64,000 nucleotides of DNA from Cellulosimicrobium composti. Lineage in GTDB: Bacteria > Actinomycetota > Actinomycetes > Actinomycetales > Cellulomonadaceae. Positions 52,243 through 61,774 of this stretch are shown here, in pieces. Position numbers and translations under genes: made by a program. The stretch spans positions 1 through 64,000 of the forward strand of contig NZ_WMKA01000002.1 of assembly GCF_009711085.1 (NCBI RefSeq). Reading direction: 5' to 3'. Under the pieces are notes generated by a model. That model did no database searches. It had not been told where the DNA came from and saw only the letters and a list, made by a program, of their open reading frames with translations. Position 1 is the stretch's first letter. Each line of letters starts with the position of its first letter.

Positions 52243-54906
52243 ATGGCCGAACTGCTCTACCGCCTCGGGCGCGCGTGCGCGCGCCGCGCGCGGACCGTCC
52301 TCGCCGCGTGGCTCGCGGTGCTCGTGCTCGCCGGGGCGGCGTTCGTCGCGTTCGGCGGCACGCTCGCGAGCAGCTTCTCGATCCCCGGGACGCCCACCGC
52401 GGACGTCACCGAGCGGCTGCAGACCGCGCTGCCCGAGGCGTCGGGCGGCACGGGCACGATCGTCCTCACGACCGAGGACGGCGCGCCGTTCACGCCCGAG
52501 CAGGAGGCGCAGGTCGCCGACCGGTTCGCCGCGGCCGAGGACGTCGACGGCGTGGAGTCCGTCGTCGACCCGTTCGCCACGCAGACCGAGCTCGCCGACC
52601 AGCGGCGGCAGGTCGAGGACGGCCGCACCCAGATCGCCGCGGGACGCGAGCAGATCGAGGACGGCCGCGCGCAGCTCGCCGCCGGGCAGGAGCAGCTCGA
52701 CGCGGCGCGCGCCCAGCTCGACGCGGGACAGGAGCAGCTCGACGCCGCGCGCGCGCAGGCCGAGGACGCGGGCGCGCTCGCGCAGGTCGGGCCGCAGCTC
52801 GACGCCCAGCAGGCCGAGCTCGACGCCGGGCGCGCCGAGCTCGACACGCAGGCCGCCGCGCTGGAGAAGCAGGTGTCCGCGCTCGAGGACCAGAGCGCGA
52901 CCCTCGAGGAGCAGTCGGCGCAGCTCGAGCTCTCCGCGCCGCTGCTCGACATGGCGGCCGACATCCGCCTCGTCTCCGAGGACGGCAGCGCCGCGGTCGC
53001 GAGCGTGGTCTTCAGCGAGCCGAACCTCAGCATCGAGCAGGAGACCAAGGACGCCCTCGTCGCGGTCTTCGACGAGCCGGTCGACGGCGTGCGCGCCGAC
53101 TTCTCCTCCGACATCGCGCAGGGCGTGCCCCAGGTGTTCGGCGTGGGCGAGGCCGTGGGCCTCGTCGTCGCGGCCGTCGTGCTCGTCGTCATGCTCGGCA
53201 CGCTCGTCGGCGCCGGGCTGCCGATCCTCACGGCCCTCGTCGGGGTCGGCATCGGCGCGCTCGCCGCGATGTCGCTGTCCGGCGTCGTCGAGATGTCGTC
53301 CGTGACCCCCGTGCTCGGGCTCATGCTCGGGCTCGCCGTGGGGATCGACTACTCGCTGTTCATCGTCAACCGGCACCGGCGCCAGCTCAAGCAGGGCGAC
53401 GACCTCGCCGAGTCGATCGCGCTCGCGAACGGCACGTCGGGCAACGCCGTCGTGTTCGCCGGCGCGACCGTGCTCATCGCGCTGCTCGCGCTCAACGTCA
53501 CGGGCATCCCGTTCCTCGGGCTCATGGGGACGGTCGGCGCGCTGTGCGTCGCGATCGCGGTGCTCATCGCCGTGACCCTCACGCCCGCGCTGCTCGGCAT
53601 GATCGGCCCGCGGATCCTCAGCCGCCGCGAGCGCGCCGCGCTCGCCGCGACGGGCGCCCCCGCGGGCGCCCCCGCGACGTCGGGCGCCCCCGCCGCGTCG
53701 GGCCCGGGCGCCGACCCCGCGGCGCCGGTGCGGCCGACGTCCACCGTGCGTGCCGTGGCCACGGCGCTCCTCGCCGTCGTCGCGCTGGGCGTGGTCGCGC
53801 TGCCCGCGCTCGACCTGCGCACCAACCTGCCCGACGGCTCGTCCGAGGCCCACGACTCCACGCAGTACCGCGCCTACGCGACGGTCGCCGAGGAGTTCGG
53901 CGAGGGCACGAACGGCCCGCTGCTCGTCGTCGCCGACCTCCCGGGCGAGCCCACCGAGGCGGAGTCGCTCGAGCAGCAGGTCCGCATCGCGCAGGAGCTC
54001 TTCGCGCAGGACGACGTCGTCGCGGTCGCCCCGATCGGCACCTCGGAGGACCGCACGGTCGCCGCGTTCCAGGTGATCCCCGCCGAGGGCCCGACGAGCG
54101 AGTCCACCGAGCAGCTCGTGCACGACCTGCGCGCGCTCGAGCCCCTCGACGGCGACGCGACGCTCGGCGTCGCGGGCTCGGCGAGCGGCAACATCGACAT
54201 CTCCGACAAGCTCGCCCAGGCGCTCCCGGTCTACCTCGCGGTGGTCGTCGGCCTGTCGCTCGTCATCCTCGTGCTCGTGTTCCGGTCGGTGTTCGTGCCG
54301 GTCGTCGCGACGCTCGGGTTCATCCTGTCCTACTTCGCGGCGCTCGGCGGGGTCGTCGCGATCTACCAGTGGGGCTGGCTCGCGGGCGTGTTCGGCGTCG
54401 AGACGCCGGGCCCGATCCTCAACTTCCTGCCCACGATCCTCGTCGGCATCCTGTTCGGGCTCGCCATGGACTACCAGCTCTTCCTGGGCTCGGGCATGCG
54501 CGAGGCGTACGCGCACGGCGCCCCCGCGCGCGTCGCGATCGTGCAGGGCGTGCGGGCCGGGCGGGCGGTCGTGACGGCGGCGGCGATCATCATGATCTCC
54601 GTCTTCGGCGGGTTCGTGTTCTCGCACAGCGCGATGATCCGGCCCATCGGGTTCGCGCTCGCGTTCGGCGTGCTCGTCGACGCGTTCGTCGTGCGGATGC
54701 TGCTCGTCCCCGCGCTCATGCACCTCGTGGGCGACGCGGCGTGGTGGCTCCCGCGCTGGCTCGACCGCCTGCTGCCCGACGTCGACGTCGAGGGCGCGGC
54801 CCTCGAGCGCCGGCACCCGCACCACCACGACGACCCCGAGGCCGACGCCGCGGACGCCGCGGCCACGGACCCGGACGCGACCGAGCCGGAGCCCGCGCAC
54901 CGCTGA
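52243..54906 (+). CDS. MMPL family RND transporter with heptad-repeat insertion
   Basis: An 887-residue exporter with two MMPL/RND repeats: TM1 at 18-38, the cluster LGLMLGLAVGIDYSLFIVNRHR (GIDYSLFIVNRHR, with the proton-relay Asp-Tyr) and its twin GILFGLAMDYQLFLGSG in the second half. Between TM1 and TM2 lies a soluble stretch with a coiled coil (residues about 116-230) built of near-exact 7-residue repeats such as REQIEDG, RAQLAAG, QEQLDAA. A Gly/Ala/Pro linker near 472-500 joins the halves; the C-terminus is His/Asp-rich. It should export lipids, siderophores or drugs, driven by protons, under the adjacent TetR repressor. Confidence 0.92.
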   Translation: MAELLYRLGRACARRARTVLAAWLAVLVLAGAAFVAFGGTLASSFSIPGTPTADVTERLQTALPEASGGTGTIVLTTEDGAPFTPEQEAQVADRFAAAEDVDGVESVVDPFATQTELADQRRQVEDGRTQIAAGREQIEDGRAQLAAGQEQLDAARAQLDAGQEQLDAARAQAEDAGALAQVGPQLDAQQAELDAGRAELDTQAAALEKQVSALEDQSATLEEQSAQLELSAPLLDMAADIRLVSEDGSAAVASVVFSEPNLSIEQETKDALVAVFDEPVDGVRADFSSDIAQGVPQVFGVGEAVGLVVAAVVLVVMLGTLVGAGLPILTALVGVGIGALAAMSLSGVVEMSSVTPVLGLMLGLAVGIDYSLFIVNRHRRQLKQGDDLAESIALANGTSGNAVVFAGATVLIALLALNVTGIPFLGLMGTVGALCVAIAVLIAVTLTPALLGMIGPRILSRRERAALAATGAPAGAPATSGAPAASGPGADPAAPVRPTSTVRAVATALLAVVALGVVALPALDLRTNLPDGSSEAHDSTQYRAYATVAEEFGEGTNGPLLVVADLPGEPTEAESLEQQVRIAQELFAQDDVVAVAPIGTSEDRTVAAFQVIPAEGPTSESTEQLVHDLRALEPLDGDATLGVAGSASGNIDISDKLAQALPVYLAVVVGLSLVILVLVFRSVFVPVVATLGFILSYFAALGGVVAIYQWGWLAGVFGVETPGPILNFLPTILVGILFGLAMDYQLFLGSGMREAYAHGAPARVAIVQGVRAGRAVVTAAAIIMISVFGGFVFSHSAMIRPIGFALAFGVLVDAFVVRMLLVPALMHLVGDAAWWLPRWLDRLLPDVDVEGAALERRHPHHHDDPEADAADAAATDPDATEPEPAHR

Positions 54907-54914
54907 CCCACCCC

Positions 54915-54970
54915 GCCGGACCCGCCCGCTCCCCGCACCGCGCCGCGGACGGGGAGGGGCCGGGTCCGGC
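54915..54970. terminator. Convergent terminator
   Basis: GCCGGACCCG (54915-54924) pairs with CGGGTCCGGC (54961-54970), enclosing a second GC-rich helix CCGCTCCCCG/CGGGGAGGGG. It separates the MMPL gene from the esterase gene that ends at 54976. Confidence 0.75.
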
Positions 54971-54975
54971 GGCCG

Positions 54976-55944
54976 TCAGGCGTCGTGCGGGGCGAGCGCG
55001 CGGCGCAGCGCCGCGAGGCGCGTGCCGACGATGCGGCGGCTCAGCTCCGCGTCGGGGACCATCGCCTCGCTCCCGTGGAACGCGCCCGGGTACACGTGGA
55101 GCTCGGTCGGCACGCCGGCGGCCAGCAGCGCGGAGGCGAACGCGACGTCCTCGTCGCGGAAGAGGTCGAGCTCGCCGACGTCGACGAACGTCGGGGGCAT
55201 GCCGGCGAGGTCCGTCGCCCGCGCGGGCGCCGCGTAGGCGTCGGCCGGACGCCCGGCCAGGTACCACTCCCACGCCTCGACGTTGAACGCGCGGTCCCAG
55301 ACGAACCCGCCGAGATCGGCGAGCTCGCGCGACGACGGCGTCTCGTGCCGGTCGTCGACCATCGGGTAGACGGCCATGAGGAGGCGGATCGCGGGCCCGC
55401 CCAGGTCGCGCGCCCGCAGCGCCGTCGCGATCGCCAGCCCGCCGCCGGCGCTGCCGCCGAAGACCGCGAGCCGCGCCGCGTCGACCCCGAGCTCGCGCGC
55501 CGAGCCCGTGACCCACCGCAACGCCGCGTAGCAGTCGTCGGCGGCTGCGGGGTACGGGGACTCGGGTGCGAGGCGGTAGTCGACCGAGACGACGACGGCG
55601 CCCACCGCCTCGGACAGCCGGCGGCACAGGTCGTGCTCGGACTCGAGGTCGCCGAGCCACATCCCGCCGCCGTGGACGTGGAGGATCACCGGCAGGTCGC
55701 CCGTCGCACGCGCCGGCCGGTAGACGCGGACGCGCAGCGCCGGGGCGTCGTCCGGCCCGGGGACCACGCGGTCCTCGTGCTCGACGTCGTACGCGCCGGG
55801 CGGCGGCGCGACGGACCCGCCGATCAGCGCGAGCGCGGCACGGCGCTCGTGGACGTCACCCGTGCCTCCGCGCGCCGGCACGACGCCGGTGAGCGCGGCG
55901 ACGACGTCGCGGTAGGCAGGATCGACGCGGTCGGCGAAGGTCAT
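54976..55944 (-). CDS. Alpha/beta hydrolase, HSL-type esterase
   Basis: A 322-residue hydrolase of the hormone-sensitive lipase family. The oxyanion-hole motif is VHGGGMWLGD, the nucleophile elbow is FGGSAGGGLA (GxSxG), and the acid and His of the triad lie in DVGELDLFRDED and GAFHGSE. SVDYRLAPESPYPAAADDCY is the family hallmark between them. It hydrolyses short acyl esters in the cytoplasm; the natural substrate is not known. It is followed by purL in the same direction, with 97 bases between purL stop and its ATG. Confidence 0.92.
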   Translation of the reverse strand: MTFADRVDPAYRDVVAALTGVVPARGGTGDVHERRAALALIGGSVAPPPGAYDVEHEDRVVPGPDDAPALRVRVYRPARATGDLPVILHVHGGGMWLGDLESEHDLCRRLSEAVGAVVVSVDYRLAPESPYPAAADDCYAALRWVTGSARELGVDAARLAVFGGSAGGGLAIATALRARDLGGPAIRLLMAVYPMVDDRHETPSSRELADLGGFVWDRAFNVEAWEWYLAGRPADAYAAPARATDLAGMPPTFVDVGELDLFRDEDVAFASALLAAGVPTELHVYPGAFHGSEAMVPDAELSRRIVGTRLAALRRALAPHDA

Positions 55945-56042
55945 GGCGCTCCGGAGGAGACGGAGGGGCGGAGGTACGACGGAGGGCGCCGTCCCCGGCG
56001 CCCTCCGTGCAGGTGTGGTCCGGCCGCGAGCCGACCCCGGCG

Positions 56043-58394
56043 TCAGCCGAAGATGGCCGGCAGCGTGCCGCGGAACGCCGCGTCGGCCTCGCTCAGCGGG
56101 ATGGTGAACAGGCCCGCGACGTCGAGCGCCTCGCCCGACTCGGCGGCGGCGGCCGGCTCCGTGCCGGTCTCGCCGATCTTGAGCACGGGGACGCCCCGCG
56201 CGACGCACGCGTCGACGAGCTTGGACTCCTCGCCGCGCGGCACGGCGACGATCGCGCGCGCCGTCGACTCGGAGAACAGCGCCTCGAACGGGGTGACGCC
56301 GTCGCGCTCGGTCAGCGCGTCGAGCGACACGGTGGCCCCGACGCCGAAGCGCAGCGACGCTTCGAGGAGCGCCTGCGCGAGCCCGCCCTCCGAGAGGTCG
56401 TGCGCGGCGGACACGAGGTCGTCGCGGCTCGCGTTGACGAGCACGCCGGCGAGCGCCTTCTCCGCCGCGAGGTCGACCTGGGGCGGGAGGCCGCCGAGGT
56501 GACCGTGCTCGACGTCGGCCCACGCCGAGCCGTCGAGCTCGGCGCGCGTGGTGCCGAGCAGGTAGATGCTCTCGCCCGTCTCGCGCCAGCCGGACGGGGT
56601 CGCGTGCGCGACGTCGTCGAGCACGCCGAGCACGCCCACGACCGGGGTCGGGTGGATCGACGAGTCGATCTGCCCCGGCTCGCCCGTGCCGTTGTAGAGC
56701 GACACGTTGCCGCCCGTCACGGGCACGCCGAGCTCGCGGCACGCGTCCGCGAGGCCCTCGATCGCCTCGACGAGCTGCCACATCGAGTCCGGGTCCTCGG
56801 GCGATCCGAAGTTGAGGCAGTCGGTCACGGCGAGCGGGCGGGCGCCCGTCGTCGCGACGTTGCGGTAGGCCTCGGCGAGCGCGAGGCGCGCGCCCGTGCG
56901 CGGGTCGAGCTTGCCGTAGCGACCGTTCGCGTCCGTCGCGAGCGCGACGCCGAGGCCGGTGCTCTCGTCGACGCGGATCACGCCCGAGTCGTCGGGCTGC
57001 GCGAGCGCCGTGTTGCCCTGGACGAACCGGTCGTACTGGTTGGTCACCCACTCCTTGGACGCGAGGTTCGGCGACGCGAGGAGGCGCAGGGCCGTCGCGC
57101 GCAGCTCGTCGCCCGTCCCCGGGCGGGCGAGCGCGTCGGCCTCGACCGTGCGGGCGTTGAGCCCGTCCTGCCACGCGGGTCGCGCGTACGGGCGGTGGTA
57201 CACCGGGCCCTCGTGCGCGACGGTCCGCGGGTCGACGTCGACGATGCGCTCGCCGTGGTGGTCGATCGTCAGGCGGCCGGAGTCGTTGACCTCGCCGATG
57301 ACGGCGGTCTCGACGTCCCACTTGCGCGTGATCGCGAGGAACGCGTCGAGCTTGTCCGGCGCGACGACCGCCATCATGCGCTCCTGCGACTCCGACATGA
57401 GGATCTCGCCCGCGTTGAGCGTCGGGTCGCGCAGCAGGACGTCGTCGAGCCACACGTGCATGCCGCCGTCGCCGTTGGAGGCGAGCTCCGACGTCGCGCA
57501 CGAGATGCCGGCGGCGCCGAGGTCCTGGATGCCCTCGACGACCTTCGCCGCGTAGAGCTCGAGGCAGCACTCGATGAGGACCTTCTCCATGAAGGGGTCG
57601 CCCACCTGGACGCTCGGGCGCTTCGCGGGCACGCCGTCCTCGAACGTCTCGGACGCCAGGATCGAGGCGCCGCCGATGCCGTCGCCGCCCGTGCGGGCGC
57701 CGAACAGCACGACCTTGTTGCCGACGCCCGAGGCGTTGGCGAGGTGGATGTCCTCGTGGCGCAGCACGCCGAGGCACAGCGCGTTGACGAGCGGGTTGCC
57801 CTGGTACGACGGGTCGAAGACGAGCTCGCCGCCGATGTTCGGCAGGCCGAGGCTGTTGCCGTACCCGCCGACGCCGCTCACGACGCCGTGCACGACGCGC
57901 GCCGTGTCCGGGTGGTCGACGGCGCCGAAGCGGAGCTGGTCCATGACGGCGACGGGGCGCGCGCCCATGGAGATGATGTCGCGCACGATGCCGCCGACGC
58001 CCGTCGCGGCGCCCTGGTAGGGCTCGACGAACGACGGGTGGTTGTGCGACTCGACCTTGAACGTCACGGCCCAGCCGTCGCCGATGTCGACGACGCCGGC
58101 GTTCTCGCCGATGCCGACGAGCAGGTGCTTCCTCATCTCGTCGGTGGTGGCCGCGCCGAACTTCGACAGGTGCACCTTGGACGACTTGTAGGAGCAGTGC
58201 TCGGACCACATGACGGAGTACATGGCGAGCTCCGCGGCCGTGGGGCGGCGCCCCAGGATGTCGCGGATGCGCTGGTACTCGTCGGGCTTGAGGCCGAGCT
58301 CGGCGTACGGCTGGACCTCGTCGGGGGTCGCGGCGGCGTGCTCGACCGTATCGAGCGCGGGGCGTGCAGAAGCCTGGGATGCGGGGGCGGTCAT
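56043..58394 (-). CDS. purL: Phosphoribosylformylglycinamidine synthase, large subunit
   Basis: A 783-residue small-type PurL that amidates FGAR to FGAM with ATP. It has no glutaminase domain, so it needs PurQ and PurS, which are not in this window. Landmarks are [15 protein letters not shown] with the catalytic His, [23 protein letters not shown] (cut [11 protein letters not shown]), [17 protein letters not shown] and [13 protein letters not shown]. The ATG 58394 is preceded by GAGGG. purF-purM lie 43 kb away, so the purine genes are only partly clustered. Confidence 0.95.
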   Translation of the reverse strand: MTAPASQASARPALDTVEHAAATPDEVQPYAELGLKPDEYQRIRDILGRRPTAAELAMYSVMWSEHCSYKSSKVHLSKFGAATTDEMRKHLLVGIGENAGVVDIGDGWAVTFKVESHNHPSFVEPYQGAATGVGGIVRDIISMGARPVAVMDQLRFGAVDHPDTARVVHGVVSGVGGYGNSLGLPNIGGELVFDPSYQGNPLVNALCLGVLRHEDIHLANASGVGNKVVLFGARTGGDGIGGASILASETFEDGVPAKRPSVQVGDPFMEKVLIECCLELYAAKVVEGIQDLGAAGISCATSELASNGDGGMHVWLDDVLLRDPTLNAGEILMSESQERMMAVVAPDKLDAFLAITRKWDVETAVIGEVNDSGRLTIDHHGERIVDVDPRTVAHEGPVYHRPYARPAWQDGLNARTVEADALARPGTGDELRATALRLLASPNLASKEWVTNQYDRFVQGNTALAQPDDSGVIRVDESTGLGVALATDANGRYGKLDPRTGARLALAEAYRNVATTGARPLAVTDCLNFGSPEDPDSMWQLVEAIEGLADACRELGVPVTGGNVSLYNGTGEPGQIDSSIHPTPVVGVLGVLDDVAHATPSGWRETGESIYLLGTTRAELDGSAWADVEHGHLGGLPPQVDLAAEKALAGVLVNASRDDLVSAAHDLSEGGLAQALLEASLRFGVGATVSLDALTERDGVTPFEALFSESTARAIVAVPRGEESKLVDACVARGVPVLKIGETGTEPAAAAESGEALDVAGLFTIPLSEADAAFRGTLPAIFG

Positions 58395-58530
58395 CGGTTC
58401 CCTCGGGTGGGCGCTGAGCGGGGAGCGCACGACGGCGCACGGCCAGTCTACCGGCGCGACGGCACGGCCCGGCCGCGCGTCTCGCCCAGGGGGCACGCGC
58501 GGCGGGGCGCGGCGGTCGACGCCCGCACGC

Positions 58531-58917
58531 TCAGGCGGTCAGCCCGACGACGACGGCGAGCACGCCGAGCGCGGGCGGCACGAGCTGGACGAGGGCCGCG
58601 CGCGCCTTCGACGGCGACGACACGAGCAGCACGACGCCGGCCGCGGCCATCGACCCCGCCCCCGCGACCACGAGGGTGAGGCCCACGTCCTGCCGGTCCG
58701 CGGCGTACAGGACGATGCCGAGCACGACGAGCACCGCGAGGAACAGGTTGTAGAAGCCCTGGTTGAACGCGAGCTCCTTGGTCGCCGCCGCCTCGTCGGG
58801 GGACGTGCCGAAGGTCGCGCGCGTGCGCGGGCTCGTCCAGGTCAGCGACTCCATGACGAAGACGTACCCGTGGATCGCCGCGGCGACCCCTGCCAGCACC
58901 AGCCCGACCACGATCAT
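58531..58917 (-). CDS. DUF1304 family membrane protein
   Basis: A 128-residue protein with four transmembrane helices. The DUF1304 pattern is plain: [20 protein letters not shown] at the start and [20 protein letters not shown] next. Its role is unknown; the conserved His, Glu and Asn/Gln in the first two helices suggest a shared intramembrane site. The ATG 58917 follows a GGGAGGGG site. Confidence 0.9.
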   Translation of the reverse strand: MIVVGLVLAGVAAAIHGYVFVMESLTWTSPRTRATFGTSPDEAAATKELAFNQGFYNLFLAVLVVLGIVLYAADRQDVGLTLVVAGAGSMAAAGVVLLVSSPSKARAALVQLVPPALGVLAVVVGLTA

Positions 58918-58984
58918 CGTCGGCCCCTCCCGGTCCGCGAGGCCGCACGGTGCCGGACCCGGCGCACCGCGCGGGACCGCTGCC

Positions 58985-59578
58985 TCAGCGCTCCTCAGCG
59001 TTCCACAGCAGGGGCTCCGCCGCCGCGAGCGCCACGGCGAGCGCGCCGAGCACGAGCCCGACGCGCGTGTGCGGCAGGCGCGTGCCGCGCGCCCGGAGCC
59101 GCTCGCCGCGCCGGTAGGCCCACCGCTCCCCCGCGACGACGGCGGCCGTGGCGAGCGCGAGCCCGGTCGCGACGCCCGCGACGGCGACGCCGGTCGGCAC
59201 CGGGGCGACCTCCTCGGCGTCCGCCGCCCACGAGTTGTCCTCCTCGGGGCGCCCCGCGACGGCGGACGTCGCGGCGTCCGCACGGTCCCCGATCGGCGCG
59301 CCGTCCACGCCGGTCCCGACGTCCGCACCGGTCGTGCCGCCACCGGCCGCGCGGACCGCCTCGCGCAGCGAGCGGACGCCCTCGCGCGCCTGCTCGCCCT
59401 CGTCGGTGGACGTGAGCGTGAGCGCGACGCCGGCCGTGGCGACGGCGGTCTTGGCGAGCGCGCGCGCCCAGCGCGGCCCCACGACGTCCGGGACGGCGTA
59501 CCACGCGAGGGTGGACAGCCCGGCGATCGCCGCGGTGCGCGGGTCGACGGCGCGGCGGGTCGGCGCGTGCTCGGTCAT
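58985..59578 (-). CDS. Uncharacterised membrane protein
   Basis: A 197-residue protein I do not recognise. An N-terminal stretch with two short hydrophobic segments (AAIAGLSTLAWYAVPDVVG, AKTAVATAGVALTL) leads to a charged Ala/Gly/Asp-rich middle, then two further helices (GVAVAGVATGLALATAAVV, VGLVLGALAVALAAAEPLLW). It may be a four-helix integral membrane protein. It lies between DUF1304 and LysR genes in the same direction, without overlap. Confidence 0.7.
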   Translation of the reverse strand: MTEHAPTRRAVDPRTAAIAGLSTLAWYAVPDVVGPRWARALAKTAVATAGVALTLTSTDEGEQAREGVRSLREAVRAAGGGTTGADVGTGVDGAPIGDRADAATSAVAGRPEEDNSWAADAEEVAPVPTGVAVAGVATGLALATAAVVAGERWAYRRGERLRARGTRLPHTRVGLVLGALAVALAAAEPLLWNAEER

Positions 59579-59668
59579 CGTGCCCCTTCGTCGGGTGGCG
59601 GGTGCGTCCCTCGGTGCCAACGCCCCGGCGCGGCCGGGAGTTCCGACGTCGTCGCGGGCCCGGGCCGG

Positions 59669-60565
59669 TCAGCGCCCGGCGGTGCGCAGACGCTCGCGCA
59701 GGTAGCGGACCGCGGGCGCGTCGGTCATCGTCGCGCGCCACACGACCGTCACGGGGCGGGTCGGGACGGGCTCGCGCACCGGCACCGCCACGACGTCGGC
59801 GGGCAGGGGCCCGCGCCCGAGCCGTGGGACGAGCGCGACGGCGAGGCCCTGGGCCACGACCTCGACCTGCGACGCGAACTCGAGGCACCGGAAGTCGATG
59901 CGCGGGACGCGCGGCTCGCGCGCGAACATGTGGCAGAACCACTCGTAGCAGATCGTGCCGTCCGGGGTGCAGACCCAGGTCTCGTCGACGAGGTCCGCGG
60001 GCGTGAGCGCCGACCGGCCCGCGAGCGGGCTCGACCGGTGCACGAGCACGTCGGCCTCGTCGCGGAACAGCTCCTCCGCGCGCAGGCTCGGCGGGAGCGC
60101 GAGCCCCACGCCCTCCCAGTGGTGCACGAGCGCGAGGTCGAGCGTGCCCGCCGCGACGGCGGCCACGGCGTCCCACGGCTCGGCCTCCTCGACGACGAGC
60201 CGCAGGTCGGGCACGTCCTGCCGGACGGCGGCGACGAGCGGCGCGACGACGCCGCGCACCGCCGTCGAGAACGACCCGAGGCGCACGGTCCCGGTGGGGC
60301 GGGCGCCGGCGTCGTGGAGGCGGGCCCGCAGGGACTCGACCTGCTCGCGCAGGAGGCGCCCCTCCTCGACGACGCGCCGCCCCGCGGCGGTGAGGACGAC
60401 GCCGCGGCCCTCGCGGTCGAGCAGGCGCGCGCCGAGGTCGCGCTCGAGGCGCTTGACCTGCTGCGAGACGGCGGACGGCGTGTACCCGAGGTCGCGGGCG
60501 GCGGCGTGCACCGTCCCGGTCCGCTCGACGGCGAGCAGCGCGTCCACGGCGGCGAGGTCGATCAT
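59669..60565 (-). CDS. LysR family transcriptional regulator
   Basis: A 298-residue LysR regulator. The N-terminal HTH reads AVERTGTVHAAARDLGYTPS then AVSQQVKRLERDLGARLLDR; the effector domain runs from about residue 90 to the end. Typical length and domain order. It diverges from an EamA exporter gene across a 90-bp gap with a candidate operator, so it probably controls that transporter and itself in response to an exported metabolite. Confidence 0.92.
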   Translation of the reverse strand: MIDLAAVDALLAVERTGTVHAAARDLGYTPSAVSQQVKRLERDLGARLLDREGRGVVLTAAGRRVVEEGRLLREQVESLRARLHDAGARPTGTVRLGSFSTAVRGVVAPLVAAVRQDVPDLRLVVEEAEPWDAVAAVAAGTLDLALVHHWEGVGLALPPSLRAEELFRDEADVLVHRSSPLAGRSALTPADLVDETWVCTPDGTICYEWFCHMFAREPRVPRIDFRCLEFASQVEVVAQGLAVALVPRLGRGPLPADVVAVPVREPVPTRPVTVVWRATMTDAPAVRYLRERLRTAGR

Positions 60566-60600
60566 GCGTCCAGGCTAACGGGAAGCGGCGCTACCGGGAA

Positions 60601-60631
60601 CCGTGCACGACCGTGCGATGGACGTGCACGG
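60601..60631. promoter_or_regulatory. Inverted repeat in the LysR-EamA divergent region
   Basis: CCGTGCAC (60601-60608) and GTGCACGG (60624-60631) are perfect arms separated by 15 bases, with a third half-site CCGTGCG inside. The position midway between the two genes fits a LysR-type site. Confidence 0.5.
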
Positions 60632-60655
60632 TGCGCAGAGCGCACGCTCGGAGGC

Positions 60656-61711
60656 ATGCCCCTGCGCTCGTCCCTGCTCGCCGTCCTCGTCGCCGTCCTG
60701 TGGGGCGTGAACTTCGTCGTCATCGACCTCGGCCTCGGCGACCTGCCGCCCACGCTGTTCGTTGCGCTGCGGTTCGTCGTCGTGCTCGTCCCCGCGATCT
60801 TCCTCGTGCCCCGGCCGCGGGCCCGCCCGCGCGACGTCGTGCTCGTCGGCGCGTTCATGAGCCTCGGCCAGTTCGGCCTGCTGTACACCGCGCTCGCGCT
60901 GGGCATGCCCGCGGGCCTCGCGTCGCTCGTGCTCCAGGCGCAGGTCGGGCTCACCGTGCTGTTCGCCGCCGCGGCGCTGCGCGAGGTCCCCACGCACTCC
61001 CAGCTCGTCGGCGTCCTCGTCGGCGCGGCCGGGCTCGTCGTCGTCGGCGCCGGGCGCAGCGCGTCGACGCCGGCGCTCGCGTTCCTCGTGACGCTCGCCG
61101 CCGCCGCGTCGTGGGCCGTGGGGAACGTCGTCGCGCGCCGGGCGGGCAGCCGAGACGCGAGGGTCACCGCGCCGGCCGCGCGCACGGACCGCCCCGCCCG
61201 CCCGCCGCGGCCCGGGCTGGACGGCCTGTCGATGACCGTGTGGTCCGCGCTCGTCGTCCCCGGCCCGCTCCTCGCGCTGTCCCTCGTGGTCGACGGGCCG
61301 GACGTCGTCGGGCACGCGCTCACCCACCTCACGCCCGCCCCCGTGCTGTCCACGCTCTACACGGCGTGGCTCGCGAGCCTTGTGGGCTACGGGATCTGGA
61401 ACACCCTCCTCGCGCGGCACCCCGCGTCGGCGGTCGTCCCGTTCACGATGCTCGTGCCCGTCGTCGGGATGCTCTCCGCGTGGATCGTGCTCGACGAGGT
61501 GCCGAACCCGGCCGAGCTCGTGGGCGGCGGCGTCCTGCTGCTCGGCGTCGCGACCACGACGGGCGTCCTGCGGCGCCGGGCCACGCCCGCGCGTGCCGCG
61601 GCCCTCGCGGCCTCCGCCGTGCCGGACCCGGTGCGTGACGCGGCGGACCGTCCCGCGGCGAACCCCCGGCCCGGCCCGCCCGAGGCGGCGACACGCGCCC
61701 GTTCGCGCTGA
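60656..61711 (+). CDS. EamA family (DMT superfamily) transporter
   Basis: A 351-residue transporter with ten predicted helices from two EamA repeats: AVLVAVLWGVNFVVIDLGLG at the N-terminus and WLASLVGYGIWNTLLARHPA then PFTMLVPVVGMLSAWIVLDE in the second. These match the YdcZ/EamA-type exporters of amino acids or metabolites. A linker rich in Arg/Pro between the repeats and a long Ala/Pro/Arg tail are the only unusual parts. The ATG 60656 has GGAGG directly upstream. Confidence 0.9.
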   Translation: MPLRSSLLAVLVAVLWGVNFVVIDLGLGDLPPTLFVALRFVVVLVPAIFLVPRPRARPRDVVLVGAFMSLGQFGLLYTALALGMPAGLASLVLQAQVGLTVLFAAAALREVPTHSQLVGVLVGAAGLVVVGAGRSASTPALAFLVTLAAAASWAVGNVVARRAGSRDARVTAPAARTDRPARPPRPGLDGLSMTVWSALVVPGPLLALSLVVDGPDVVGHALTHLTPAPVLSTLYTAWLASLVGYGIWNTLLARHPASAVVPFTMLVPVVGMLSAWIVLDEVPNPAELVGGGVLLLGVATTTGVLRRRATPARAAALAASAVPDPVRDAADRPAANPRPGPPEAATRARSR

Positions 61712-61774
61712 CAGGACGGTCGCGCGGGGGTTCCATGGAGGGCAGGGGACGTCCGGGACGCGAGGGAGCTTCTC

